From contig NZ_SHMP01000004.1 of the NCBI RefSeq assembly GCF_004217335.1, positions 186,001-250,000 on the forward strand: a stretch of 64,000 nucleotides of DNA. The letters are read 5' to 3'. A program made the translations under genes and the position numbers. Position 1 is the stretch's first letter, and every line of letters begins with the position of its first letter. Below, in pieces: positions 56,231 to 64,000 of this stretch. This DNA is from Natrinema hispanicum. GTDB lineage: Archaea > Halobacteriota > Halobacteria > Halobacteriales > Natrialbaceae. The notes beneath the pieces are model-generated. The model was not told the DNA's origin, searched no databases, and worked only from the letters and a program-made list of their open reading frames with translations.

Positions 56231-58969
56231 TTAGGAGTAGAAGATGACGGGGCGGCGGTCGCCGCCGTGTTTGTCGTCGGGGAGGTGTTCGGCGAGGTCG
56301 TCGCGGGTGTCGTCGCCGAGGAGTTGGTTGAGGACATCGATGGCGGAGGCGCGGAGGAGGGGTTTGTTGTCGTTGCCGCAGTTTTCGTCGAAGGTGCAAG
56401 CGGGGCAGCCGTTGGGTTGGCCGCAGTTGCAGTCTCGGAGTTGGTCACGGGCGCGTTCGGCGAGTACTTCGAAGTTCTCGTAGATGGCGCGGGCGAAGCC
56501 GAGGCCGCCGTCGACGCCGTCGTAGATGAACCAACCGGAGGCGGTGCGGCCAGTGAGTTGTTGGGTGCGTTGTTCGAGAGCGTGGGTGGCTGCTTCGAAG
56601 GAGTCGCCGATGGAGTCGGTGATGTCGTCGTAGTTGGGGTGGGCGTAGTGGGTGTCCATGACGAGCGTGGCGAGGCCGCCGAGGTCGTTCTTGTCGACGC
56701 GGAGTTCGAGCGGGGCGGTTTGGATAGTGGCGTGTTCGGCGGCGTGAAGCCCAGCGATGTACCCGAGATGGGCGCTACCAGTGTTTTCGGGGTCCACGCC
56801 GGTTTCGATGCCGTAGTCCTGGTACTTGTGGGTGAGGGCGGTTTCGACGTCTTCGGGGACTTCGACCCAGCAGAGCTGTGTGTCCATCAGGATCGGCGGG
56901 GTTTCCGTCGGGATTGCCTGTTGTTTCGGGTCGCTGTTGGCGATATAAAGCTGGTCGTAGGAGTGGTGGTGGACGAGAACTGTGCCGCGGCCAAAGTGGA
57001 GTGTGAATCCGTTGACCTCGCGGGATTCTTCGGATTCGGCGTCGAGGACGTTGACCTTGTTGCGGGTGCGGGTGTAGTACTCGCAATCGACTGGTTTGAG
57101 TTCGATGATGGGTTGCGGGCGGTCCTCGTCCATGTTGACAACTTCGAACTGCTGGCCGTTCTGGAGGCGGACTGCGCCTTCGTGGTAGTCGCGGTAGGCG
57201 CGGTTCTGCTCGATAGGTTCTAAGTCCAGATCGTCTGGGAGGCCCCACTTGTCGCGGTCGACGTCGTCTGCGAGTTGGAGGCGGTAGTCCGTGCCGGTGG
57301 TGCCGTACAGGTTGACGCGTGTCTGTGGGCGGCTCGGGCCAGCGTAGTGGACGGCGGCGTCGAGGTAGCCGTCTACGAACCCGGCTTCGCGCCACATTTT
57401 CACGGCGGCGCGGAGCCGGTCTTCATCGGCGAACATACCAATATCTGATTCGTCGAGGGCGATTTCGTCGGCGGCGGCGAGAACGTGGGTTGCGAAGACG
57501 GAGTTGTTTGAGGTGTCGACGACGGCGTCTTCGACGTCATTTTCGAGGAGGTACTCGGGGTGAGTGAGGATGTACTGGTCGAGGGTGCGGTGGTCGCCGA
57601 CGAGGACAGCGAGGCTGCGGCTGGCTTCGCGGCCGGCGCGACCGATGCGTTGCCAGAAGGATTGGCGCTGGCCGGGGTAACCCATGAGAACGGTTGCATC
57701 AAGGCTTCCGATGTCGATGCCGAGTTCGAGCGCAGAGGTCGTGGCGAGCCCGGTGAGAACCCCGGTTTTGAACTGGTGTTCGCGGGAGTGACGCGTGCGG
57801 CGACCGAGCCCGGCGTTGTATGCTTCTCTCCCGACGGTGGTCGAACGGTCGTATTCCCGGGGGTTGGTCTGGCGGTGTTCATCTGCGCGCTGGATGCTGA
57901 GCTCGGTGAGTTTACGGCTCTCACAGAATAGTAACGTGCGGATGTCGCGTGAGGTCAGGTGATTGAATACTTTCGGTGCTTCGACGCTGGCCGGGACGCG
58001 CTCGGCGACGAACTCCTCGCCCTCGTCTTCCCCTTCTGAGTCGGTTCCGTCGTCGATGTTGATATCGAACGATTCCTCCTCTGGTGTGGGATCCTGCGTT
58101 TTGTCTCGCGGCGGTGGGTTCCAGAGGATGACGTCGCGGGGGCCGTGTGGTGAGCCGTCGTCGTCGATGACGGTCACGGGGGCGTTGATGAGTTCCTCGG
58201 AATGGTCACGCGGATTGCCGATTGTGGCGGAGGTGAGGATGTACTGCGGGTTGCCGCCCCAGTAGTCGGCGACGCGTTGCATCCGGCGGAGGATCCACGC
58301 GACGTGGATTCCTTCGAGGCCGGTGTACGTGTGGGATTCGTCGATGGCGATGAGGTCGAGCGCGCTGTAGAAGCGACTCCACTTGTCGTGGTGTTCGAGG
58401 TAGATGTTGAGCCCGGCGAAGTTAGTGAGGATGACGTCAGCTTGCTCACGGATGGCGCGCCGCCCGTCTGTGACGTCCCCGTCGTAGATCTCGACGCGGA
58501 TGTCTAATCCGAGTTGCTCGTACAGGTCGTCGAGGGCTTCCTGCTGGTCTTTGGTGAGCGCCTTCATCGGGTACACGCACAGCGCGGTTGACGCGTCGTT
58601 CTGTTCGGTGGCTCTCGTCCCGTCGGGGTTGAGGACGCCGGCGTCGAGGAGGTTCCGTGCGATTTGCAGGCCGTAAATGTGGGTTTTCCCGCTGGAGGTG
58701 GAGGTCGTGACGGCGACGTTGTCGCCTGTTTCGAGCGCGTTGAGGGCGTCGGCCTGGTGGCTGAACAGGTCGTACGGGTACGGGTCGGCGAGTTCCGAGC
58801 GGAGGACCTCCACGGTCGGGGTGGTGTCCGCGGGTTCCGCCGGGAGTTCGATGGTTTCGATGTACTCCGAGTCCGGGGTGAGGCTGACGCGCGGGAACGT
58901 GTCGATGATGGTGTCGGCGTCAACGTCGTTGCGAGCGGTCGCGTCAGTCGAGGTGCTGTGGTCACTCAT
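56231..58969 (-). CDS. MrfA/YprA-like DEAD/DEAH helicase with DUF1998-type zinc domain
   Basis: A 912-aa superfamily 2 helicase. Q-motif region HQADALNAL, Walker A TTSTSSGKTHIYGLQ, DESH box AIDESHTYTG, motif III LTSATIGNPRDH and motif VI QRIGRAGREAS. The C-terminal MrfA-zinc-binding (MZB, DUF1998-type) domain is CNCGQPNGCPACTFDENCGN. The bacterial homolog MrfA works with MrfB in DNA repair. The gene starts 2 bp after the stop of the MrfB-like gene and closes the Argonaute operon. Confidence 0.88.
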   Translation of the reverse strand: MSDHSTSTDATARNDVDADTIIDTFPRVSLTPDSEYIETIELPAEPADTTPTVEVLRSELADPYPYDLFSHQADALNALETGDNVAVTTSTSSGKTHIYGLQIARNLLDAGVLNPDGTRATEQNDASTALCVYPMKALTKDQQEALDDLYEQLGLDIRVEIYDGDVTDGRRAIREQADVILTNFAGLNIYLEHHDKWSRFYSALDLIAIDESHTYTGLEGIHVAWILRRMQRVADYWGGNPQYILTSATIGNPRDHSEELINAPVTVIDDDGSPHGPRDVILWNPPPRDKTQDPTPEEESFDINIDDGTDSEGEDEGEEFVAERVPASVEAPKVFNHLTSRDIRTLLFCESRKLTELSIQRADEHRQTNPREYDRSTTVGREAYNAGLGRRTRHSREHQFKTGVLTGLATTSALELGIDIGSLDATVLMGYPGQRQSFWQRIGRAGREASRSLAVLVGDHRTLDQYILTHPEYLLENDVEDAVVDTSNNSVFATHVLAAADEIALDESDIGMFADEDRLRAAVKMWREAGFVDGYLDAAVHYAGPSRPQTRVNLYGTTGTDYRLQLADDVDRDKWGLPDDLDLEPIEQNRAYRDYHEGAVRLQNGQQFEVVNMDEDRPQPIIELKPVDCEYYTRTRNKVNVLDAESEESREVNGFTLHFGRGTVLVHHHSYDQLYIANSDPKQQAIPTETPPILMDTQLCWVEVPEDVETALTHKYQDYGIETGVDPENTGSAHLGYIAGLHAAEHATIQTAPLELRVDKNDLGGLATLVMDTHYAHPNYDDITDSIGDSFEAATHALEQRTQQLTGRTASGWFIYDGVDGGLGFARAIYENFEVLAERARDQLRDCNCGQPNGCPACTFDENCGNDNKPLLRASAIDVLNQLLGDDTRDDLAEHLPDDKHGGDRRPVIFYS

Positions 58970-58971
58970 TG

Positions 58972-60519
58972 TTAGAAGTCGGTGAGGCCAGCTTGCTGGC
59001 CGGTTGCGCCGCCGGTGCCGCTGTCCGTCATGTCGCGGCGTGTGGCGTTCGTAATGGCTTGGTAGACGTGCCAGAGCGCTCGGCAGTCGTCTTCACAGTA
59101 CGCCTTGTGACGGTCCCAGTCCAGTTCAGCTGCCGGGGAGTCTGGGTTCCGCATGAATTCCTGGTATGCGGCTGCGGTTTGCGCACCGGTTAATCCGGTT
59201 CCGGCCGAGTCGTAGCCGAGCGCGCGAGCGACGTGATCGAGTTTGTTGGTTCGCCCGGGGAGCAGGGCGTTGCCGTCGCGGACGGCCCACTTGTACAGGT
59301 CGTAGGTCCAGATGTCGTCCCAGGCCTCGACGTATTCGGGGAGGTGCTGTTCGAGGAACTGCGTGATGTGTAGGTAATCGAATTTGTACCCGTTCCAGGT
59401 CAGCACGGTTCTGTCTCGGTGGTTGGCGATGAACCACGTGATGAAGGCTTCGAGGACTGGTTTCGGATCCTTCGGGTGTTGCTTCTCGATGAACGCTTGG
59501 TAGTCGTCGGTCGCCGGGTCGTAGACGCCGAACTGCCAGATGATGGTGGGCGACAGGCCGTCGGTTTCGATGTCGAGGCAGAGCGGCGGGCGGTCGTCGC
59601 GGGTCTTGACTGGTGTCTTGTTCGTGAGGACGATTGGTTCGCCTGAGTGGATGACGTCGGCGTGAGCGTGGATCTTTTCTGCCGTGGTCTGCCCGATTCC
59701 GGGGAGGTCGGTGAGGGTACTGACTGCGAGATTTTGGACGTCGCTCGTTGTTTGACAACCCTGTGTGCGGAGTCGCTGGGCAGTAGACTGCCCTACGCCG
59801 TTCAACGCTCTGAGGCCGAACTGGTCGGCGTCGACAGCTTCTGCTGCGATGGTCCCGCGGGCCGTACAGGTGTACTGTGCGAACATAGCACCGCTGTGCT
59901 CTGTTGCACCGAGCCCAGACATCGGGACGTGGACTGACGAGTGGTTGTGCGGCAGCTCCCATTCGTGGTAGTACTCTGCTGGTTGACCGCCAGCGAGGAC
60001 GGTGACTGGTTCAGGCAGGGTAGCGCTGATCGCCGCCAACTGCTCGGCGTGCGGGAGGGTCGTCGAGAGGGTCGTTGTATCCCACTCGACAGTGAGTTTT
60101 GGGACGAAGAGGAGCGTCGCCGCCTCGGAGCCTGTCTGTCGTTCACCTGCTGCCAGTTGCGTCTGGAGGCGAGGGAGGACATCCCCGTTTTGGACGGCGA
60201 GGATGTCTATCGTCTCGGGTGGTGGGGCGGCGTCAGGGGCTTCGTGAACACCGCCGTCGGGGGAGTACCGGTAGTGGTAGACGCGGGTCCCGCCACGACT
60301 GAGTTGTGGGTGCAAGACCGGGATGTCTGGGGCGGCGTCACGGGCGGTGGCCTCTGCGGTCGGGGTTCGGGGTCCCGGGATCGTGATGAGTCCTGGAGTG
60401 AAGTACTGGACGGCGTCCCGGATCGCAGGCTGTGACACGCGGTCGAGGGTCGATGCGGGGAGTGTCAGTAACTCCAGGGGCGTATCGCCGTCCGTGGTCC
60501 AGTCAGTATCGCCTGTCAT
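58972..60519 (-). CDS. MrfB/YprB-like DEDD nuclease with helix-hairpin-helix domain
   Basis: A 515-aa protein. An N-terminal divergent domain has an alpha/beta core. A tandem helix-hairpin-helix region follows (LNGVGQSTAQRLRTQG and LPGIGQTTAEKIHAHAD, about 255-310). The C-terminal RNase H-like DEDD exonuclease has LCLDIETDG, VLTWNGYKFDY and KAYCEDDCRALW. YprB/MrfB are metal-dependent nucleases acting with YprA/MrfA. It sits between the Argonaute and helicase genes with gaps of 9 and 2 bp, so all are one operon. Confidence 0.85.
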   Translation of the reverse strand: MTGDTDWTTDGDTPLELLTLPASTLDRVSQPAIRDAVQYFTPGLITIPGPRTPTAEATARDAAPDIPVLHPQLSRGGTRVYHYRYSPDGGVHEAPDAAPPPETIDILAVQNGDVLPRLQTQLAAGERQTGSEAATLLFVPKLTVEWDTTTLSTTLPHAEQLAAISATLPEPVTVLAGGQPAEYYHEWELPHNHSSVHVPMSGLGATEHSGAMFAQYTCTARGTIAAEAVDADQFGLRALNGVGQSTAQRLRTQGCQTTSDVQNLAVSTLTDLPGIGQTTAEKIHAHADVIHSGEPIVLTNKTPVKTRDDRPPLCLDIETDGLSPTIIWQFGVYDPATDDYQAFIEKQHPKDPKPVLEAFITWFIANHRDRTVLTWNGYKFDYLHITQFLEQHLPEYVEAWDDIWTYDLYKWAVRDGNALLPGRTNKLDHVARALGYDSAGTGLTGAQTAAAYQEFMRNPDSPAAELDWDRHKAYCEDDCRALWHVYQAITNATRRDMTDSGTGGATGQQAGLTDF

Positions 60520-60528
60520 GGGTGTCGG

Positions 60529-63138
60529 TTAAATGAAGCCGATTTTGTCTCGGAGTTTGTTCGTCGGGGGGAGGTGCTTGCGAGCGGCAGCAGCGCTTGC
60601 CAGGTCTGCGTACATCGTCGTGATGGGGAGGCGGGCAGTGGCGTTGGACGCGCCGATGTGGGCTTGTGACAGGAGGTATGTTTGTGCGGCTAACGTCTCG
60701 ATGGGAGTGTCGCCGTGGGCGCGTTCGACGGTGATGGGTTGGGGGAGGCCGGTGCTTTCTCTGCTGGCGAGGGTTTCGGGCTCGCCGAAGGTGGCGACGA
60801 TGGCTTTGGGGAGGTCCTCGTAGATGGCTGCGGTCGCTTTCTGCGGTGTGTCGAAGTGTGCGCCGCTGTATTTCAGGACGCGGGCTGGGGCCTGTTTTCG
60901 GATTTCGACGACGTCGTACGCGACATCGAGTTCGGAGAGGAATGTCTCGACGTCACTGAGGTCTTCGTTGGCGAAGCCATCCCGGTGGATCGTGATGCGG
61001 TTCGGGTACCGGTCGTACCGGGTCCGGAAGCCCATCACGGCCTGTTTGACGATCTCTTTGAGTTCCTTCGGTGGGATTTTCTCCCCGGACTGCGGTCGGG
61101 AGGAGGTGTAGCCGAGGACGGCCCCGTCAGCGTGGATCGCGGTGGTTGCGGCGGCGAGATGGATGTGGTTCCCATCGGCTGACTCGTCGTACTGGTGGGT
61201 GACGTCGATGCCGAGGTGGAGTTCGGAGTCACCGGGCAACGCGCGCTCGATAGTGAATGGGATTCCGCCTGCAGCCGCGACCAGTCCGAGGGCGATGTTG
61301 ATGATCGTGAACCGTTCGTCGAGCGTCGCTTCGTGTGCGAACTGGCTGTTGAGGTCTTTCGTGGCGAGGACCTTCTTCACCTCGTCGTAGACACGCCCCG
61401 GTTCAACCGTGTCGAAGTACCCAGTGTTCTTCGGCGGGAGCGTGCAGAACACGGCGTCGTAGTCGTGATCGTCCGAGATTTCTGCGGCGATCTCCATGCC
61501 GAGTTGGTCAGCCGACATCGTCGCGTCGAAGGTGACCTCTTCGACGTCGTCTGGCGGGGCTCCGATTTGTTCGAGTTTGCTTTCGAGCGTGGACCAGCCC
61601 CGTTGGATCCGGTCGTCTCGTTTTTCCATCCGGATGTGGCACACGTGGAAGGAATCCGGTGCTTCGTACACGTCGAGGCGGGTGACGTCACTCGGGTGTG
61701 TCCCGGTCTGCCCGTCACTGAACTGGAGAACGTCTGCCTCCGGGTCGAAGAGCCCCTGAACGGAGATGTTCTCATCGCCGAGCAGCGGGTCAGATTCGAA
61801 CTCGACGGTGTGCTCGTCGAACTGGAGTGGGCCGAGCTGTTCGACGAAGCTCTCCGCGTTCGAGATGCACTGTTGAGCGGACAGGCGCGTATTGAGCCGC
61901 TGTTTTTCTGCGAAGTCCTGTGCGAATCGAGCGAGGTTTTCAGGGTGGCCTTGGAGCGCGAGGAGTTCTGGTGGGAACGCCATCTCGGTTCCATCGCCGC
62001 GCTGACGGACCGTCCAGACGACTTCTCGGTCTGCGTTCTCTATCTCGTCGACTTTCGCTGGATCGACCCATGGTTCCTCGCGGTGATACTGGACGAGACT
62101 CTTGTTGCCCTCGATGTGAAGCTTGTCGGTGACGGTTTCTGGGCCGACGCCGATGACGTACAACCCTCTGTCTCGGTAGGAGGGTGTCACCCGGAGTCCT
62201 GGATGAATCTCGCCGTCGTCGAGCTGGTCGAGCGTCTGGTCTGAGAGGATCCGGTGGCGGTAATCGACGTGCAGGTAGGCGGCACGCGTGGGGAGCACTT
62301 CGACGGTGAGGTTGTACCGTTCGTGGAGGCGGAATCCTTCGTTCTCGATCACCGGGTCGATCTCCAGGATTTTATCGATGCCGTGGATGTCGTACTGATC
62401 GCGTTTCGCGTCCTTCAGGACTTCACCGAGCATTTCACCCAGGACTTCCCGGTCATCTTCGTCCGCGTAGACGACCGGTCGAGTGCCGACCTCGTTGATC
62501 TCGAAGCGGGGCAGGTCCACGCGTTCGTGCGCGAGTTTCACCAAGGACACGAGTTTGAACGCGCTGCCGACGACGACGGGCGTCACATCGAGTTGTTGCC
62601 GGACTTTTCGACGGGCTTTGTACGTCGCCCGGAGCGTGTTCTGGCCTGAGGGTCGGAACCCTCGCTTCGGAACGAGTTCGTACTCGTAGACGTCGTATTC
62701 CGGCAGGTCATCTGTGGCACGGAACGTCGTGAGGCCGTGGTCTCCACTGGCAGCGGACGTGTCGTGGGTTTCGGCGAGCCCGTCTTCGAGGGCTTCCTCG
62801 GTGGTCGGGGGGGCCTCCATTTCGAGGAGTGTGGCATCGCTCTGGACGGTGAGGTTCTGGTATTCCGTCCCGTCGTTGCCTTCGTCGATATCGTATTCGA
62901 CAGCGGTGATGAGGTAGGTGGCTCCTCTGTCGTAGTCTTCGTTGTAGATCTCCGCTGGTGCGGAGTTCTTCCACATCGTGATGGTCCGGTCGTCGCCGCC
63001 GCCGTCTGTGAATTTCAGGTTGCGGCGTGGGTACTGCCCTTCGTTATCGAAGACTGCGTCGAGGGTGAAGCGAACGGCGTAGGTGTCTCCGACCGGTACG
63101 TCGTTGAGTGAGTTCTCGTCGAGGTTGACTGGTTTCAT
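60529..63138 (-). CDS. ago: Long prokaryotic Argonaute, NgAgo-like, catalytic tetrad intact
   Basis: An 869-aa Argonaute, from ATG 63136-63138, whose start overlaps the stop of the DUF2797 gene (ATGA). The N-terminal OB-like domain (about 1-110, GDTYAVRFTLDAVFDNEGQY) matches the haloarchaeal extension of NgAgo. PAZ-like and MID regions follow. The PIWI domain keeps the DEDD tetrad: GIDVTHQYD (D645), SGEK (E686), IHRDGF (D720) and MYADLA (D845), by counting. The C terminus ends in GFI as in NgAgo (GFL). It should bind small guides and cleave nucleic acid; guide type is not shown by sequence. A start 9 codons earlier (63165) is open but less likely. Confidence 0.96.
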   Translation of the reverse strand: MKPVNLDENSLNDVPVGDTYAVRFTLDAVFDNEGQYPRRNLKFTDGGGDDRTITMWKNSAPAEIYNEDYDRGATYLITAVEYDIDEGNDGTEYQNLTVQSDATLLEMEAPPTTEEALEDGLAETHDTSAASGDHGLTTFRATDDLPEYDVYEYELVPKRGFRPSGQNTLRATYKARRKVRQQLDVTPVVVGSAFKLVSLVKLAHERVDLPRFEINEVGTRPVVYADEDDREVLGEMLGEVLKDAKRDQYDIHGIDKILEIDPVIENEGFRLHERYNLTVEVLPTRAAYLHVDYRHRILSDQTLDQLDDGEIHPGLRVTPSYRDRGLYVIGVGPETVTDKLHIEGNKSLVQYHREEPWVDPAKVDEIENADREVVWTVRQRGDGTEMAFPPELLALQGHPENLARFAQDFAEKQRLNTRLSAQQCISNAESFVEQLGPLQFDEHTVEFESDPLLGDENISVQGLFDPEADVLQFSDGQTGTHPSDVTRLDVYEAPDSFHVCHIRMEKRDDRIQRGWSTLESKLEQIGAPPDDVEEVTFDATMSADQLGMEIAAEISDDHDYDAVFCTLPPKNTGYFDTVEPGRVYDEVKKVLATKDLNSQFAHEATLDERFTIINIALGLVAAAGGIPFTIERALPGDSELHLGIDVTHQYDESADGNHIHLAAATTAIHADGAVLGYTSSRPQSGEKIPPKELKEIVKQAVMGFRTRYDRYPNRITIHRDGFANEDLSDVETFLSELDVAYDVVEIRKQAPARVLKYSGAHFDTPQKATAAIYEDLPKAIVATFGEPETLASRESTGLPQPITVERAHGDTPIETLAAQTYLLSQAHIGASNATARLPITTMYADLASAAAARKHLPPTNKLRDKIGFI

Positions 63139-63941
63139 TGTGCGACCTCCGTTGCTGGGAGACATTCGGCAGGCGCTTCGACTGTAACTTGTTTCCCTTT
63201 CAGATGGTCGAAGTTCACGACGGCGTCCTCGGTCGCTAAGATCTGACCCCGGACGCCGAGAACCTCTGACTGTAGTCCCTCGTCCACGGTGATTCCTGGA
63301 AGGGTGCTGACGGTCGCATCGTCCCCGGCGAAGTGTACCGGAAGTCGAACAATCCGGTCTTCGAGAGCCGTCTCCTCACTGGGAAGCGTCGAGAACGGTT
63401 CCAGAGGTCCTGTTAGGACGTCTCGGCACGAATCGACGGCTTCCATGAGAGCGTGTTTCGGCTCGTCCAGCGGCTTGTACCACTCCTTCGTCGATTCCGT
63501 CGACACGACGGTCTCCAACGCGTCCTCAACGGTGCCGGCGACGCGCCGATTCGGTGTTCGAGCGACGATCATGCCGTGAGTCGCGCCCTGTTCCGCCCAG
63601 CGACTCACAGCGCGATCCGCTTGCGTGATGCCAGCCTTCACGCTGTCTTTGGCGACGAGATAGACAACGAAGTTGTGCGCGCACGACCGTCGTTTGAACG
63701 CTGGGAACGGGCAGTCCTGATACGTACAGGACGTTCCAGGCGTGAAGACGCACTGCTGGAAGGGCGGCTTCGACTGGCACTCCTGGCACGGGGTGTCGTT
63801 CGCTCGATCACCGCAGTGCTGGCAACGAAATCCGGACTGGATGTCGATGCGAATCTCTTCTCCGACGAGACCGGCGAGATCAATCGGGCCGTCCGTGTCA
63901 GCGAGGTACAGTCGGGGTTTACCCCGCGACCAGGAGACCAT
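63135..63941 (-). CDS. DUF2797 zinc-binding protein, first gene of the Argonaute operon
   Basis: A 268-aa protein of the DUF2797 type. The zinc site is CQHCGDRANDTPCQEC in its core, plus CTYQDC, and the GIY-YIG-like segment reads FVVYLVAKDSVKAGITQADR, then AVSRWAEQGATHGMIV. The C-terminal half is beta-rich with an OB-like tail (GLQSEVLGVRGQILATED). ATG 63941 (MVSWSRGK) best matches the family; the frame is open upstream to the window edge, so an earlier start outside is possible. Its stop overlaps the ago start, implying coupled expression. Its role in Argonaute function is unknown. Confidence 0.8.
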   Translation of the reverse strand: MVSWSRGKPRLYLADTDGPIDLAGLVGEEIRIDIQSGFRCQHCGDRANDTPCQECQSKPPFQQCVFTPGTSCTYQDCPFPAFKRRSCAHNFVVYLVAKDSVKAGITQADRAVSRWAEQGATHGMIVARTPNRRVAGTVEDALETVVSTESTKEWYKPLDEPKHALMEAVDSCRDVLTGPLEPFSTLPSEETALEDRIVRLPVHFAGDDATVSTLPGITVDEGLQSEVLGVRGQILATEDAVVNFDHLKGKQVTVEAPAECLPATEVAQ

Positions 63942-64000
63942 CGTCGGGTGACCACTCACGGTCGCACGAGAGTCCAACTCAGTCGGTTGCTGACCGGTCA

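Noticed and set aside
56219-57223. Plus-strand frame of 334 codons opposite the helicase gene
   Set aside because: Gly/Val/Ala low-complexity mirror of the MrfA-like gene; the helicase motifs are on the minus strand.
61195-62244. Plus-strand frame of 349 codons opposite the Argonaute gene
   Set aside because: Antisense mirror of the Argonaute coding sequence with no independent start context or motif.

Overview
The window is haloarchaeal. The 16S and 23S rRNA genes with a tRNA-Ala(UGC) spacer are archaeal in form, the proteins are acidic, and the gene content (bacterio-opsin-activator HTH regulators, Orc1/Cdc6, TATA-binding protein, ISH3-type transposase, a NgAgo-like Argonaute) is typical of class Halobacteria. 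I cannot name the genus.

Layout. 1-4420: a minus-strand rRNA operon (23S partial, tRNA-Ala, 16S) with a perfect bulge-helix-bulge processing stem around 16S. 4633-8955: a UvrD-family helicase gene cut in two by an ISH3-type insertion sequence with a 6-bp target duplication. 9288-9330: only the 3' half of a tRNA-Glu(CUC) gene, the usual scar of an integrative element; everything to the right may be an integrated replicon. 9.3-13.2 kb: decayed DNA with a dead ATPase gene, about 95-bp repeats, an orphan transposon end, a recombinase-like gene and 43-bp-spaced iteron-like sites. 13.2-22.7 kb: metabolic and regulatory genes (P450, two alpha/beta hydrolases, HTH regulators, serine hydrolase, methyltransferase). 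22.9-27.7 kb: an orc1/cdc6 gene and two AT-rich tracts, each flanked by inverted ORB-like repeats (two candidate origins), separated by TnpB elements with a recognisable omega-RNA.

27.9-64 kb is a dense defence island. In order: a CoiA-like nuclease, a 61-aa protein and an SMC-like ATPase (overlapping, Lamassu/ABC-3C-like); a minus-strand operon matching the haloarchaeal HRAMP system (diverged Cas7 and Cas5, nucleases of DnaQ and HNH types), which here carries a short CRISPR-like repeat array between its genes and is headed by a palindromic operator and a small winged-HTH gene; an Eco57I-type methyltransferase and a PLD-SNF2 helicase around a divergent TATA-binding protein; a GHKL ATPase; a GmrSD-type restriction protein sitting between duplicated copies of an HNH locus; a three-gene membrane operon; and an operon coding a DUF2797 zinc protein, a long catalytic Argonaute, a DEDD nuclease (MrfB-like) and a DUF1998-type helicase (MrfA-like).

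The strongest leads are the repeat array inside HRAMP, the Argonaute-MrfAB operon and the CoiA-SMC module. All function statements rest on motif reading by eye; no database search was run.
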